Shown: positions 44,756 through 55,035, counted from the stretch's first letter. The stretch: 64,000 bases of DNA from Sphingobacteriaceae bacterium (GCA_947480015.1 CANKBS010000003.1:164188-228187); one strand, 5' to 3'. Notes: generated by a model not told the origin, from the letters alone. Translations and numbers: made by a program.

Positions 44756-45045
44756 CGTATAACAATTTGATCGACTAGTTTATATCCGCAAAATTTATTT
44801 ATGCTGGTAATAATATCCTCTTTTCGAAAAGACAATTCGTGTTTAAGGGCGGCTGAATTCAGACTCACAAATACAGTTTTTTCATGAAAGGAAATATCTT
44901 TGGTATTATTGGCTACCATCTCGCCCACTATGTCCTTCCAACCATTCTTCACACTAAACTGCGAAATCTTTACATCCAACTTTTCCTGTTTAAAAAGTTG
45001 ATTAATGGCATCGCCAAGCTTAATGAGGTTGTTCTTCTTTGCCAT
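44752..45045 (-). CDS. DUF721 (DciA-like) protein
   Basis: A 97-residue DUF721 protein; the domain includes a W(K)DIVGEMVANNTK stretch and KTVFVSLNSAALKHELSFRK followed by a closing IVIR strand. DUF721 covers DciA, which loads the replicative helicase in many bacteria; Bacteroidota members of this short type are plausible DciA but this is family knowledge only. It is coupled by a 4-base overlap to the M28 peptidase gene, with no obvious functional link. Confidence 0.85.
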   Translation of the reverse strand: MAKKNNLIKLGDAINQLFKQEKLDVKISQFSVKNGWKDIVGEMVANNTKDISFHEKTVFVSLNSAALKHELSFRKEDIITSINKFCGYKLVDQIVIR

Positions 45046-45095
45046 TTGTTTGCCTTTAGATGGCCTATTAGTATAAATTATTCTTTTGAAATTTT

Positions 45096-45608
45096 CTAGA
45101 GGTACTTTTTCGGACTGGTACTGCGCATGTCCTCACTCGCTTTTAAAACTTTTTCTTTCAATTCGTTTTTAAATGCGATCATTTTTTCAAGCAGCGCTTT
45201 ATCAGAACTGGCTATGATTTGAGCAGCTAAAATACCTGCATTTTGTGCGGCATTCACCGCCACAGTGGCCACAGGCACCCCATTCGGCATTTGTACAATG
45301 CTTAGTAAACTGTCCCAGCCATCAATGCTATTGCTGCTTTTAATAGGGACCCCAATTACCGGCAAAGGTGTTAATGAGGCCACCATGCCCGGCAAATGCG
45401 CTGCGCCGCCGGCTCCGGCAATGATTACCTGCAAACCGCGACTGTGTGCGTTTTTAGCGTATTCTACCATTTTTTCCGGGGTACGATGGGCTGATACAAC
45501 ATCCAATTCGAAAACAATGTCAAATTGTTTTAAGATATCGGCCGCAGCCTGCATAACAGGTAAGTCACTCTGACTGCCCATGATGATTCCTACTTTTACT
45601 GTACTCAT
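45096..45608 (-). CDS. purE: N5-carboxyaminoimidazole ribonucleotide mutase PurE
   Basis: A 170-residue class I PurE that rearranges N5-CAIR to CAIR in purine biosynthesis. Visible: [19 protein letters not shown] (about 8-26), [16 protein letters not shown] with the catalytic His, [20 protein letters not shown] and a later [10 protein letters not shown]. No purK gene is adjacent. Separate from guaA at 53291, which uses the later part of the same pathway. Confidence 0.97.
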   Translation of the reverse strand: MSTVKVGIIMGSQSDLPVMQAAADILKQFDIVFELDVVSAHRTPEKMVEYAKNAHSRGLQVIIAGAGGAAHLPGMVASLTPLPVIGVPIKSSNSIDGWDSLLSIVQMPNGVPVATVAVNAAQNAGILAAQIIASSDKALLEKMIAFKNELKEKVLKASEDMRSTSPKKYL

Positions 45609-45641
45609 AAGTTATAGTTTTGATCCACAAAGGATCGTTAT

Positions 45642-47048
45642 TTAAATATGCAGAGCACGTTTTGCTGTTGCATCCAAACAAGCTTCTTTCATGCTTTCGG
45701 TAAAAGTTGGATGCGCATGACTCATACGACTGATATCTTCGGCACTGGCTCTGTATTCCATGGCAACCACGGCTTCGGCTATCATGTCGGCCGTGCGTGG
45801 ACCGATCATGTGCACGCCTAAAATTTCATCCGTAACTTCATCGGCCAACACTTTTACAAAACCATCTGTGTCCATACTGGCTCTTGCTCGTCCACTCGCC
45901 TTAAAAGGAAATGAACCTACTTTGTATTTTTTACCCTGTTCCTTTAATTGTTCTTCGGTAAAACCAACTGCGGCAACTTCCGGCCAAGTATAAACCACAC
46001 CCGGAATTAAATTATAATTAATATGTGGTTTTTGTCCGGCCATCTGTTCTGCCAAATAAACCCCTTCTTCTTCAGCTTTGTGCGCTAACATAGCGCCTTT
46101 AACCACATCACCAATGGCGTAAATGCCTTCTATGTTTGTTTTTAAATGTTCGTCGGTTTCAATTCTACCACGGTTATCGAGTTTTAAGCCAATTTTATCC
46201 AGACCTAAATTTTCGGTATACGGTTTACGTCCAACTGAAACCAAGCAATAATCGCCTTTTATTTCAATTTTTTCATCTTTTGCATTTAAAGCACTAACGG
46301 TTACCTCTTTGGCGCTTCCTTTTACGCCGGTAACTTTGTGTTTTAATAAAAATTCAAATCCTAAATTCTTTTTTAATACACGTTGTAATTCCTTGCTTAA
46401 TCCGCCATCCATACCGGGAATGATACGGTCCATAAATTCAACCACAGTTACCTTGGCACCTAAACGGCCATATACAGAACCTAACTCCAGGCCAATAACA
46501 CCACCACCAATAATAATGAGGTGTTTAGGTACTTCGGTCATTTCCAACGCTTCGGTAGAAGTGATCACCCGTTTTTTATCGATTTCAATACCCGGTAAAG
46601 AAGAAGGTTTTGAGCCGGTAGCAATGATGCTTTTAAGGCTTTCAATCTGTTCTTTAGTTCCGTCGGCTTTTAATATTTCAATGGTGTTTTTTGTTACAAA
46701 CGAAGCGTGACCGGTAAGCACGGTGATCTTATTTTTTTTCATTAAAAAATCGATGCCGGCAACGGTCATTTTTACCACACCACGTTTGCGTTCGATCATT
46801 TGTTTAATGTTCACTTTTGGTGCTTTCACGTCAATACCATGCTCTTCAAAATGATGCACCGCATTAAAATAATGTTCACTCGAATCGAGCAAGGCTTTTG
46901 AAGGAATACATCCTACATTTAAACAAGTTCCGCCTAAAGAAGCGTATTTCTCTATCAAAGCCACTTTCATTCCTAATTGGGCGCAACGAATGGCGGCTAC
47001 ATAACCACCGGGACCTGCTCCAATAACTGCTACATCAAATTTTTCCAT
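45642..47048 (-). CDS. lpdA: Dihydrolipoyl dehydrogenase Lpd
   Basis: FAD disulfide oxidoreductase of 468 residues, the E3 component of 2-oxo-acid dehydrogenases and glycine cleavage. FAD-binding GAGPGGYVAA is at 10-19. The redox-active Cys pair is in GGTCLNVGCIPSKALL (about 39-54). The NAD-binding GGGVIGLELGSVYGRLG is mid-protein, and the active-site His-Glu dyad is in HAHPTFTES near the C-terminus. No E1/E2 gene is adjacent. Confidence 0.97.
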   Translation of the reverse strand: MEKFDVAVIGAGPGGYVAAIRCAQLGMKVALIEKYASLGGTCLNVGCIPSKALLDSSEHYFNAVHHFEEHGIDVKAPKVNIKQMIERKRGVVKMTVAGIDFLMKKNKITVLTGHASFVTKNTIEILKADGTKEQIESLKSIIATGSKPSSLPGIEIDKKRVITSTEALEMTEVPKHLIIIGGGVIGLELGSVYGRLGAKVTVVEFMDRIIPGMDGGLSKELQRVLKKNLGFEFLLKHKVTGVKGSAKEVTVSALNAKDEKIEIKGDYCLVSVGRKPYTENLGLDKIGLKLDNRGRIETDEHLKTNIEGIYAIGDVVKGAMLAHKAEEEGVYLAEQMAGQKPHINYNLIPGVVYTWPEVAAVGFTEEQLKEQGKKYKVGSFPFKASGRARASMDTDGFVKVLADEVTDEILGVHMIGPRTADMIAEAVVAMEYRASAEDISRMSHAHPTFTESMKEACLDATAKRALHI

Positions 47049-47122
47049 ACTATAAATCGTTTACTAATTTTCAGAAAATAAGGGTGAAATTACGGCTTTT
47101 TCGCCAAAGCACTCAAACAAAT

Positions 47123-48739
47123 TTAGGCTTTAAAGCGGCGAATGCTCAACCATAGTATCATCCCAAGACTAATCAACACCGAGGCATAAGAAATCAGATC
47201 CCCAAAACGTGAGAAAAAAGTCATGCTATCATTCTTATACAGCTTTTTTTCAATCACGGCTTCTTGCCACCAGTTAGTTGCATCACTAATGTTCCCAAAC
47301 TCATCCACAAAACAACTGATGCCGGTATTGGCACAACGAGCAATCTGCCGACGATTTTCGATGGCTCGCAAACGGGCGTAATTAAGATGTTGTTTAAAGC
47401 CCGGTGTATCTTGCCACCAACCATCGTTGGTAATAATAAAAATTAAATTCGCGCCATTCCTAACATAGCCCCCAACGTAATCGGCATACACACTTTCGTA
47501 ACACACCACCGGTGCAATACTGCTGTTAGTTTTATGTTCTGTAAATACTGTGCGCTCTTCCTGAGTCCCCAAACTTCCCATGGTGCCCCCCATGTTAATC
47601 GCAAGTCCTTCCAATGGTTTTAATAAAGCCGGAAAAGGCATGCGTTCTACGCCCGGCACCAATTTAGATTTGTGATAAATTTTTGTCTGAAAGGCATCAA
47701 TCTCTAAAGCTGTGTTATAAACATCATAATACATGCCGCTTTGTTCATCCTTTCGAGCCGTAGCCGTGGCTTCTTTTTCAGTTTTATAAAAAACATAGGT
47801 GTTTGCACCGGTAATAATGTTTAAGTCGGGGTACTTCGCCAACAGACTATCTCTGAACCAACGAATGGGTTCCGATTGATTGATGTCGGCTTCATTGAGG
47901 TTGTCGGTAATAAAGGTTTCGGGCAGCACTAAAAATTTTGTGTCATTGGTAATTTTTCCTTTGATCAGATCCAAGGCTTTAAAAAACTGTGACTGATAAT
48001 CGAGCGAAAATTTTGCATTATAAGGATCAATATTAGGCTGCACCACGACAGTTGCCAGTCCACCAGACTTCTGCGCCAGCGGTTTTTCTATCATCACCAA
48101 TGCAAACGAAAATAAAATTGGAAGTAAAATGGTTAAGGCAACTTTTACTATAGGCTTTGAAACCAATTTTAATCCCGGATTTTTTCGTAGTACCTCTACA
48201 ATTAAAATATTGCAAACCAATACCCAAACGGTTCCACCTGAAGTGCCGGTGAATTCATACCATTGAATCCAGTTGTGATTAAAGGCAAATACATTACCCA
48301 GTGTAAGCCATGTCCAGCTAAGGTCCCAGAGTGTATGCCCATGTTCCCAGGCTACCCAAATAGGAATCAACAACCAAATGGCCCAGGGTTTTTGAATGCG
48401 TTTTTTAATGGATGAATAAATTAAAAACACGATGCTCATGAGTAAGGAATTGGCCACAAATGCCGCAATACCGCCTCCAAAAGAAGCATACACCACCCAC
48501 CAAGTCACCAACACATTCCAAACTATAAAAGTCAGATACGAATAAAGAAATAATTTTATTTTAGGCCTTCTTAAGTTAACGGTGCGACTGATCTCTTCTT
48601 CCACCAACAAAAGTGGGACCCATGCAAAAAAAATAAAAACGCTTAAATGCCAGTACCATGATAGCGATAGAAGCAAGGCGGAAAATAAACTTAAAAGGAC
48701 TAATCGAAACTTTACGTGCATAACTGACGAAGATACCAT
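47123..48739 (-). CDS. lnt: Apolipoprotein N-acyltransferase Lnt
   Basis: A 538-residue inner-membrane protein with several N-terminal helices (to about 225) and a periplasmic carbon-nitrogen hydrolase domain. The triad is visible: Glu in LVLPETFITD, Lys in YHKSKLVPGVERMPF and Cys in PVVCYESVYADYVGG. NDGWWQDTPGFKQHLNYAR is the conserved substrate region. It adds the third acyl chain to lipoproteins. A C-terminal helix with SIRRFKA closes it. Confidence 0.95.
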   Translation of the reverse strand: MVSSSVMHVKFRLVLLSLFSALLLSLSWYWHLSVFIFFAWVPLLLVEEEISRTVNLRRPKIKLFLYSYLTFIVWNVLVTWWVVYASFGGGIAAFVANSLLMSIVFLIYSSIKKRIQKPWAIWLLIPIWVAWEHGHTLWDLSWTWLTLGNVFAFNHNWIQWYEFTGTSGGTVWVLVCNILIVEVLRKNPGLKLVSKPIVKVALTILLPILFSFALVMIEKPLAQKSGGLATVVVQPNIDPYNAKFSLDYQSQFFKALDLIKGKITNDTKFLVLPETFITDNLNEADINQSEPIRWFRDSLLAKYPDLNIITGANTYVFYKTEKEATATARKDEQSGMYYDVYNTALEIDAFQTKIYHKSKLVPGVERMPFPALLKPLEGLAINMGGTMGSLGTQEERTVFTEHKTNSSIAPVVCYESVYADYVGGYVRNGANLIFIITNDGWWQDTPGFKQHLNYARLRAIENRRQIARCANTGISCFVDEFGNISDATNWWQEAVIEKKLYKNDSMTFFSRFGDLISYASVLISLGMILWLSIRRFKA

Positions 48740-48828
48740 AATTGCTTTTTTTAACGAAAACTATTTACGATATGTTTAAATCTCGTTGTTTTTTTAATAT
48801 TTTCTTAATTATTTGGCTCTTTTAGGCG

Positions 48829-48836
48829 TATATTTG
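48829..48836 (+). promoter_or_regulatory. -7 box upstream of helicase
   Basis: TATATTTG fits the TAnnTTTG consensus and lies 19 bases before the helicase ATG. The nearest upstream TTG (48813-48815) is only 13 bases from it, so the -33 element is poor. Confidence 0.5.
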
Positions 48837-48855
48837 CTAATTGCCTTTTTTATTA

Positions 48856-50364
48856 ATGGAAGAAACTATTGAAACCGCCGAATCTCGGAAACTATATCCT
48901 TTTCAGGAGCAAGCTGTAACAAAAATATTTAACCGTTTGGTTGAATTGCCTCCCAATGCTAACTTATTATTTCAATTGCCAACCGGTGGTGGGAAAACCA
49001 TTATTTTTAGTGAAATTGCCAAACGCTACATTGAAAAACACAAACGTAAAGTTTTAATTCTCACCCATCGCATCGAATTAGGAAAACAGACTTCGGAAGT
49101 ATTAACTGAAGTTGGCATTTCAAACAAAGTAATTACCTCCGATGTAAAACATTTACCTCAACAAAGTCATTACAATGCTTTTATTGCTTTGGTTGAAACC
49201 CTCAACAATCGCCTGCAGGAGAACGACCAGTTTTTAGAAGACATTGGTTTGGTAATTGTGGATGAGGCGCATAATAACTCCTTCCGTAAAATTTTCCATT
49301 ATTTTAATGATGTGAATATTTTAGGGGTTACTGCAACACCTTTAAGTTCCAATAAAAAATTACCGCTTTATCAAACCTATACCGAGCTTATTGTTGGGGA
49401 GAGTATTTCCAACTTAATTGAACAAGGCTTTTTATGTGAAGGTCAAACCTTTTCATACGATGTTAACTTAAGTTCTTTACGCGTTGGTAATAACGGTGAA
49501 TTTACCGTTGGCTCCCACGAGATGCTCTACACCCAGGCCATCATGCAGGGTAAGCTCATTGAGGCTTACGAAGAATTATCTATTGGAAAAAAGACCCTCA
49601 TTTTTAACGCCGGTATTTTAACCAGCCGAGCGGTTTACGAAACATTTAAATCAAAAGGTTATCCCATTAAACACCTCGACAGTACTTTCAGCGATAAAGA
49701 ACGGGTAGATACTTTAGATTGGTTCAGAAAAACAAAAGACGGCATTCTCACTTCCGTTAGTATTTTAACTACCGGTTTTGACGAACCCGAAGTGGAAACT
49801 ATCTTTTTGAATCGTGCTACCAAATCCCTAACGCTGTATCATCAAATGATTGGTCGTGGTAGCCGTGTGTTACCAAACAAGAAAAAATTCAACATCATCG
49901 ATTTAGGTAATAATTCACGTCGTTTTAATTTATGGCAATATCCCATCGATTGGAATCACGTGTTTGCGGCGCCTCACATGTATCTTGAGCAGCGTTATAA
50001 GGACGAGTGGGATTATGAATTAGTAAACGATTACGATCTGCCTCCTGAAATTAAAGAACGATTCTTAAATTCCAGTGCCGAAGCTTTTATTGTGCGCGAC
50101 CGTTATACCATGGCCTTGCGTAAAGGTAAAAAACCTCAAGTGGTGGTGGATGAAAGTATGGAAGATCACTTTGGTAGAATTATCGATAACGCTTCCGACT
50201 TTGACGAAGCCATGGAATTGTTCAGCTTATTAAGCGATGAGATGAAATACCGCATGAAACAATTTGGTAAATGCATCAACTCCACCAATAACCATACCGA
50301 TTGGCAAAGTCAAACCTATGCCAGCAAATTGCGCCGCCGCTTAATGACCTATTTCGCCGAATAA
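48856..50364 (+). CDS. SF2 DEAD/DEAH-box helicase
   Basis: A 502-residue superfamily 2 helicase of the UvrB/RecQ-like DEAH type. Visible: Q-like YPFQEQAV (about 13-20), Walker A PTGGGKTI (about 40-47), LTHRIELGKQT, Walker B VIVDEAHNN (about 133-141), motif III VTATPLSS, and motif VI YHQMIGRGSRVLP. The C-terminal 120 residues have no obvious domain. ATG 48856 is favoured over TTG 48841 upstream. Its substrate (DNA or RNA) is not clear. The stop codon overlaps the next ATG (TAATG). Confidence 0.92.
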   Translation: MEETIETAESRKLYPFQEQAVTKIFNRLVELPPNANLLFQLPTGGGKTIIFSEIAKRYIEKHKRKVLILTHRIELGKQTSEVLTEVGISNKVITSDVKHLPQQSHYNAFIALVETLNNRLQENDQFLEDIGLVIVDEAHNNSFRKIFHYFNDVNILGVTATPLSSNKKLPLYQTYTELIVGESISNLIEQGFLCEGQTFSYDVNLSSLRVGNNGEFTVGSHEMLYTQAIMQGKLIEAYEELSIGKKTLIFNAGILTSRAVYETFKSKGYPIKHLDSTFSDKERVDTLDWFRKTKDGILTSVSILTTGFDEPEVETIFLNRATKSLTLYHQMIGRGSRVLPNKKKFNIIDLGNNSRRFNLWQYPIDWNHVFAAPHMYLEQRYKDEWDYELVNDYDLPPEIKERFLNSSAEAFIVRDRYTMALRKGKKPQVVVDESMEDHFGRIIDNASDFDEAMELFSLLSDEMKYRMKQFGKCINSTNNHTDWQSQTYASKLRRRLMTYFAE

Positions 50365-50633
50365 TGAACGTTAAAGTAATATATATTTTAAGTGGCTACC
50401 TGTCCATCCTGATCGGACTTGCAGCCGCCCTTTGTATCTTCCGCATCCAGTATGTGTATTACGGCATTGGATTGGCTATACTCGGATTTTTTGTTTCGGG
50501 CATAAATATTTTCCTGAATATGAAATACTATTATGAGCAAGAAAAATATCCCAAAGGCTATCTGGGCATGTTCTTAAGCTCTTTGCCGGTGGTGTTTGTA
50601 ATGTTGGTAATTTTTAAATTCAAACCCAAGTAA
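50364..50633 (+). CDS. Small three-helix membrane protein
   Basis: An 89-residue protein with three hydrophobic stretches (IYILSGYLSILIGLAAALCI, YYGIGLAILGFFVSGINIFL, LGMFLSSLPVVFVMLVIF). It starts at ATG 50364, sharing one base with the helicase stop; a longer in-frame extension would read through the helicase and is not plausible. Translationally coupled. Its 3' end overlaps the convergent hemF gene by 14 bases. Function unknown. Confidence 0.75.
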   Translation: MNVKVIYILSGYLSILIGLAAALCIFRIQYVYYGIGLAILGFFVSGINIFLNMKYYYEQEKYPKGYLGMFLSSLPVVFVMLVIFKFKPK

Positions 50634-51543
50634 GTCCCTTTTTTAAAAGACCTAAGGTTTTCTCTTCTTCTGAATCTGCTTCTGTTTTAAAATCGTATTC
50701 CCAGCTTGCCAGTTTAGGCAGACTCATTAAAATAGATTCCACGCGACCATTTGTTTCCAAACCAAATTTGGTGCCTTTATCGTAAACCAGGTTAAACTCT
50801 ACATAGCGCCCGCGACGCAGAAATTGCCATTGTTTATTTTTTTCGGTGAAAATTTGATGTTTGTTACGGGCTATTAATTCGGTATAAATGGATGCAAAGG
50901 CCTCGCCTACTTCTTTCCAGAAATTCAAATTCTGCTCAAAATTCATTGAGGCATCCGTATTTAAACGATCAAAAAAGATGCCGCCTATGCCTCGTGTTTC
51001 TTTGCGATGCGGAATATAAAAATAATCATCGGCCCAGTTTTTAAATTTGGGATAATAGTCGGCATGGTGTTTGTCACACACTTTTTTTAAGGATTGATGG
51101 AAAAACTTGGCGTCTTCTTCAATAATATAATGAGGCGTGAGATCAATACCACCACCCAACCAGCGTGTACCGCCATCCATTTCAAAATAACGGATGTTCA
51201 TGTGAATAATTGGAACAAAAGGATTGTTAGGATGGATCACAATGGAAACACCTGTTGCAAAAAAACGCGGTTTCTTCTCTTCGCCTTGTTGATCTGCTGC
51301 AGAATGTTGTTTCTCTTTAAATAAAAAATCGGGAGCTTCACCCTCCACAGCACTGAATAATACACCGCCTTTTTCAATCACGCCACCTTCCTTCATAATG
51401 CGGGTCCGGCCACCGCCACCCTCTTCGCGGGTCCAGTTCTCTTCTTCAAAACGACCAAGGCCATCCGCCTTTTCAAGAGCCGAACAAATAGAATCCTGCA
51501 AAGATTTTAGCCAGGTCGAGATCTCAACCCTGCCTATTTCCAT
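50620..51543 (-). CDS. hemF: Oxygen-dependent coproporphyrinogen III oxidase HemF
   Basis: A 307-residue enzyme that decarboxylates coproporphyrinogen III to protoporphyrinogen IX using O2, so the cell makes haem aerobically. Visible family motifs: FATGVSIVIHPNNPFVPIIH (about 95-114), WLGGGIDLTPHYI with the catalytic region, DYFYIPHRKETRGIGGIFFD and RRGRYVEFNLVYDKGTKFGL. GGGGRTRIM (about 43-51) is the N-terminal loop. Its start overlaps the LysM protein gene stop by 10 bases, so they are probably co-transcribed. Confidence 0.97.
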   Translation of the reverse strand: MEIGRVEISTWLKSLQDSICSALEKADGLGRFEEENWTREEGGGGRTRIMKEGGVIEKGGVLFSAVEGEAPDFLFKEKQHSAADQQGEEKKPRFFATGVSIVIHPNNPFVPIIHMNIRYFEMDGGTRWLGGGIDLTPHYIIEEDAKFFHQSLKKVCDKHHADYYPKFKNWADDYFYIPHRKETRGIGGIFFDRLNTDASMNFEQNLNFWKEVGEAFASIYTELIARNKHQIFTEKNKQWQFLRRGRYVEFNLVYDKGTKFGLETNGRVESILMSLPKLASWEYDFKTEADSEEEKTLGLLKKGLTWV

Positions 51544-53222
51544 CCTGTTTTTTGTAATTGGTAATTAGCATATCTGAAAATAAAAACACCACGGTTATCA
51601 AAACCGGTGCTGTTATCGGGACGTGCAAATTTGAAACGCATGTAATTGGTTTCAGAATTTAAGGTGTTTAAATGATGTTGGAATTCGGGGCCGAATTGTT
51701 TTAGGTTTTTTAAATAATACATGCCAATATCAAAACCAATAAAATAATATTCACCCGGATAACTTTCCTGTTGAATTTTGTATTCAGAAAGCAAGTGTCC
51801 GTAACTAGCTCTGTTACTTAGGTTATACTGATGAGGAAAAACATAATGCAATTGATTTAAATATTCCTGATCAATATTATCCATTTCAGAAATGCTTTGC
51901 CAGCCACATAACACAACATCTTTTTTATCGGCAAACATGGCCAATTGGGTGGTAAAGTCGGCAATAAACACTTCGTTAGTAGTTAAAGCAACCACCACAT
52001 TTTTTACATTTGGCTTATAAGCCAGTTTAATACCTGCTATTCCTTTAGCCACGGTTACGGTATCTTTGGCGGTTTTTCCTAATGTTTTTTGACGCTCGTT
52101 ATAATATTTTTTAAATGAACTGATAAATCCCATTTCCTTTTTATCCTTATCATTTCCGGCCATTAAAATCATATTGGCGCCATTGAGTACCAGCGAATCA
52201 ATACAGTAATCAGCTAAACTCTCCAATAAAGTATATTGCGAAGGATTGGACTTAGAAATATAAGTGTTATTGAATAGAATTTTATTTTGCGACGTGATGG
52301 GCGACACAATTGGAATATGAAACTCTTTTGCTTTTTTAGAAACGGTTTTAAATCCACTTGCATATAATGGACCAACAATAAAATCAAGGTCCTTAAATAT
52401 TGGCTCTGCAATAATCTGCGTGAATTTTAAAGAATCTTTATCGTCAGCGTCAAACACTTCTAAGCTCAAATCAAAATCGTTTGACTTAAGTGAATCTACA
52501 GCGCGTTTAAATCCCAAATAAAAATCACAAGCCAATGCAGGTACACTTGGAAAATTGCTATTGGTTTTTACCAGCTCATTCAAATCCATTTCTAAGGTCT
52601 GATCAAACTTAAATGGTAACATCAAGGCAACTTTATAACTTGTTTTTTTAGGTCTGGATACCGGTTTCAATAAAGAAGAATCGAGCATCATGGGTGAAAC
52701 TTTATTTTCTTTGACAACAGCATTTTGTTTTTGCTCTTTCATTTCTTTAGGAGGAGCAGGTTTACGTTTTTGTTTTTCACCAACAACAAGCAAGGAACCT
52801 TCTTTGAGTGCAGGCGTTAATCCCGGATTAAAAGCCAACAGTTGTTTTTCGGTAATGCCGTATTTGCGTGTAATAGAATAAACCGTTTCGCTTTTAACAA
52901 TTTTATGACAAACGTATTTCGTTGTGTCAATAACCATAAGCGTATTCGTGCTAAGGCTTACCGTACCTGAAGGAATCACCAATAAAGAACTGATGTAAGG
53001 TATTTTTATTTCCTGATCAGCTTTTACACCGGCTGTTTTAAGATCGGGATTAAATTTGTAGATCTCATCCAGACTCACGGTATAAAGTTTGGAGATGCCA
53101 TATAAGCTTTGGCCCTTCTCCATTTTATGAATGTAGAATTTTTTTCCTTCAAACGTTTGTATGTTAGTGGATTTCGTTTGCCCGTAAAAGCAAGCAATCG
53201 TAACACTGAATACGACACACAA
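51534..53222 (-). CDS. LysM-domain protein fused to a type I periplasmic binding-like domain
   Basis: A 562-residue exported protein with a signal-like N-terminus (MCVVFSVTIACFYGQ). There are two LysM peptidoglycan-binding repeats (about 25-75 with KMEKGQSLYGISKLYTVSL, and about 100-145 with KSETVYSITRKYGITEKQL), a basic/proline linker (about 150-190), and a C-terminal region (about 195-562) resembling ABC-type branched-chain substrate-binding (type I PBP) folds (YKVALMLPFKFDQTLEM, DFIVGPLYASGFKTV, IPIVSPITSQNK). It likely links the wall to a ligand-binding function. It precedes hemF with a 10-base overlap. Confidence 0.88.
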   Translation of the reverse strand: MCVVFSVTIACFYGQTKSTNIQTFEGKKFYIHKMEKGQSLYGISKLYTVSLDEIYKFNPDLKTAGVKADQEIKIPYISSLLVIPSGTVSLSTNTLMVIDTTKYVCHKIVKSETVYSITRKYGITEKQLLAFNPGLTPALKEGSLLVVGEKQKRKPAPPKEMKEQKQNAVVKENKVSPMMLDSSLLKPVSRPKKTSYKVALMLPFKFDQTLEMDLNELVKTNSNFPSVPALACDFYLGFKRAVDSLKSNDFDLSLEVFDADDKDSLKFTQIIAEPIFKDLDFIVGPLYASGFKTVSKKAKEFHIPIVSPITSQNKILFNNTYISKSNPSQYTLLESLADYCIDSLVLNGANMILMAGNDKDKKEMGFISSFKKYYNERQKTLGKTAKDTVTVAKGIAGIKLAYKPNVKNVVVALTTNEVFIADFTTQLAMFADKKDVVLCGWQSISEMDNIDQEYLNQLHYVFPHQYNLSNRASYGHLLSEYKIQQESYPGEYYFIGFDIGMYYLKNLKQFGPEFQHHLNTLNSETNYMRFKFARPDNSTGFDNRGVFIFRYANYQLQKTGWK

Positions 53223-53290
53223 AAAATATTTATTTAACTGCCTGATGTGATTGATTTTTTATTGGTTTGATGAGACGAATGGCTTATAAA

Positions 53291-54820
53291 CTACTCCCAT
53301 TCAATGGTAGCCGGAGGTTTAGAACTAATATCGTAAACAACACGATTCACTCCTTTTACTTTATTAATAATCTCATTGCTCATCTTAGCCAAAAACTCGT
53401 ATGGTAAATGACACCAGTCGGCCGTCATACCATCGGTACTGCTTACTGCGCGTAATGCCACCACACTTTCGTAAGTACGCTCATCGCCCATTACCCCAAC
53501 ACTTTGTATGGGTAAATAAATAGCGCCTGCTTGCCACACATCTTTGTAAAGGTCGTGTGATTTTAATCCTTCAATAAAAATATGATCCACTTCCTGAATG
53601 ATGCGGATTTTCTCGGCCGTGATCTCGCCTAAAATACGAATGGCCAAACCCGGACCCGGGAAAGGGTGACGGTTTAAGATGGAAGGATCTAAACCTAAGG
53701 CTTTACCAACGCGACGTACTTCATCTTTAAATAAACTACGCAGTGGCTCCACCACTTTTAATTTCATATAATCGGGTAAACCACCCACGTTGTGATGCGA
53801 TTTAATAGTAGCCGAGGGTCCTTTTACACTTAAGCTTTCGATCACATCGGGATAAATAGTACCCTGCGCTAACCATTTGGCATTGCTTACCAGTTTTGAT
53901 TCTTCATCAAACACATCAATAAACACTTTTCCAATGGCCTTACGTTTCTTTTCAGGATCTGAAACCCCGTCTAATTCAGTATAAAATTTTTGTTTGGCAT
54001 TAACCCCTTTCACATTTAAACCCATGTGTTTGTAGGAATCCAACACGGTTTCAAATTCGTTTTTGCGTAACAAACCGTTATCCACAAAAATGCAATGTAA
54101 ATTTTTTCCAATGGCTTTGTGCAGGATCATGGCAGCTACACTGCTGTCAACGCCTCCGCTTAAACCTAAAATAACTTTATCATCACCCAGTTGTTTTTTT
54201 AATCCGGCAATGGTGGTATCCACAAAAGAATCCGGGGTCCAATCGCCCTTGCATTTACAAATGCCGAACACAAAATTTTTCAGCAATTTGGCACCTTCAG
54301 CAGTATGATACACTTCCGGGTGAAATTGAATGGCATGGGTTTCTTCCCCTTCAATGGAATAAGCTGCCACCATTACATCGTGTGTGCTGGCGGTGATTTT
54401 ATAATTGGAAGGAATGGTTAATATGGTATCAGCATGACTCATCCATACCACGGAATTATCATGAACATCTTTAAATAATTTCGCTTCTGGGTCTTTGATC
54501 TCGAGGTGAGCTCGGCCATATTCACGTGAATTGGATTTACCAACTTCACCACCATAAAAATGCGCCAGGTATTGGGCTCCGTAGCAAACACCTAATAAAG
54601 GTAATTTTCCTTTAATTGAACTGAGATCGGGTTTTAAAGGCTCTGATTCACGCACACTGTGCGGACTTCCGGATAATATAACACCCTTAATATCGGGACC
54701 AATGGTTGGAATTTTATTGAATGGATGAATTTCGCAATAAACGTTTAATTCGCGCAAACGACGGGCAATTAGCTGTGTATATTGGGAACCAAAATCTAAA
54801 ATGAGAATTTGCTCTTGCAT
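53291..54820 (-). CDS. guaA: GMP synthase (glutamine-hydrolysing) GuaA
   Basis: A 509-residue enzyme that aminates XMP to GMP. N-terminal class I glutamine amidotransferase: nucleophile Cys in [16 protein letters not shown] (about 80) with [13 protein letters not shown] triad residues (QFHPEVYHT). ATP-pyrophosphatase: [17 protein letters not shown]-terminal dimerisation domain: [21 protein letters not shown] 54820 ([16 protein letters not shown]) is the usual start; the upstream extension is dropped. Divergent from the tRNA-Pro gene. Confidence 0.97.
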   Translation of the reverse strand: MQEQILILDFGSQYTQLIARRLRELNVYCEIHPFNKIPTIGPDIKGVILSGSPHSVRESEPLKPDLSSIKGKLPLLGVCYGAQYLAHFYGGEVGKSNSREYGRAHLEIKDPEAKLFKDVHDNSVVWMSHADTILTIPSNYKITASTHDVMVAAYSIEGEETHAIQFHPEVYHTAEGAKLLKNFVFGICKCKGDWTPDSFVDTTIAGLKKQLGDDKVILGLSGGVDSSVAAMILHKAIGKNLHCIFVDNGLLRKNEFETVLDSYKHMGLNVKGVNAKQKFYTELDGVSDPEKKRKAIGKVFIDVFDEESKLVSNAKWLAQGTIYPDVIESLSVKGPSATIKSHHNVGGLPDYMKLKVVEPLRSLFKDEVRRVGKALGLDPSILNRHPFPGPGLAIRILGEITAEKIRIIQEVDHIFIEGLKSHDLYKDVWQAGAIYLPIQSVGVMGDERTYESVVALRAVSSTDGMTADWCHLPYEFLAKMSNEIINKVKGVNRVVYDISSKPPATIEWE

Positions 54821-54905
54821 AGAGAACAAAAATACAATTTTAATTTTTGCCAAGAGCTGCTAAATAAAGCGCCTTAAACAATTTTAAGAAAAATGCATTG
54901 TTTTT

Positions 54906-54934
54906 TTGTTGGAGCCAAAATAATCGTATATTTG
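54906..54934 (+). promoter_or_regulatory. Promoter of tRNA-Pro
   Basis: TTG (54906-54908), an 18-base spacer and TATATTTG (54927-54934) fit the Bacteroidota consensus. Expected transcription start is near 54941, 20 bases before the mature tRNA. Confidence 0.75.
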
Positions 54935-54960
54935 CACTCTCAAAAATTGAGACACACCTT

Positions 54961-55034
54961 CGGGGTGTAGCGTAGCCCGGTATCGCGCCTGCTTTGGGAG
55001 CAGGAGGTCGTCAGTTCGAATCTGGCCACCCCGA
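54961..55034 (+). tRNA. tRNA-Pro (anticodon UGG)
   Basis: A cloverleaf can be drawn by hand. Acceptor CGGGGTG (54961-54967) pairs with CACCCCG (55027-55033), with discriminator A (55034). The anticodon stem is CCTGC/GCAGG around loop TTTGGGA, giving anticodon TGG. T-arm GTCAG/CTGGC surrounds TTCGAAT. No CCA is encoded. The 3' part from AATCTGG to the base after the discriminator is repeated three times downstream (55185, 55360s, 55526). Confidence 0.96.
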
Positions 55035-55035
55035 C

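Noticed and set aside
48856..50364. Helicase as part of a restriction or defence cluster
   Set aside because: No methylase, nuclease or specificity gene nearby; the coupled partner is a small membrane protein.
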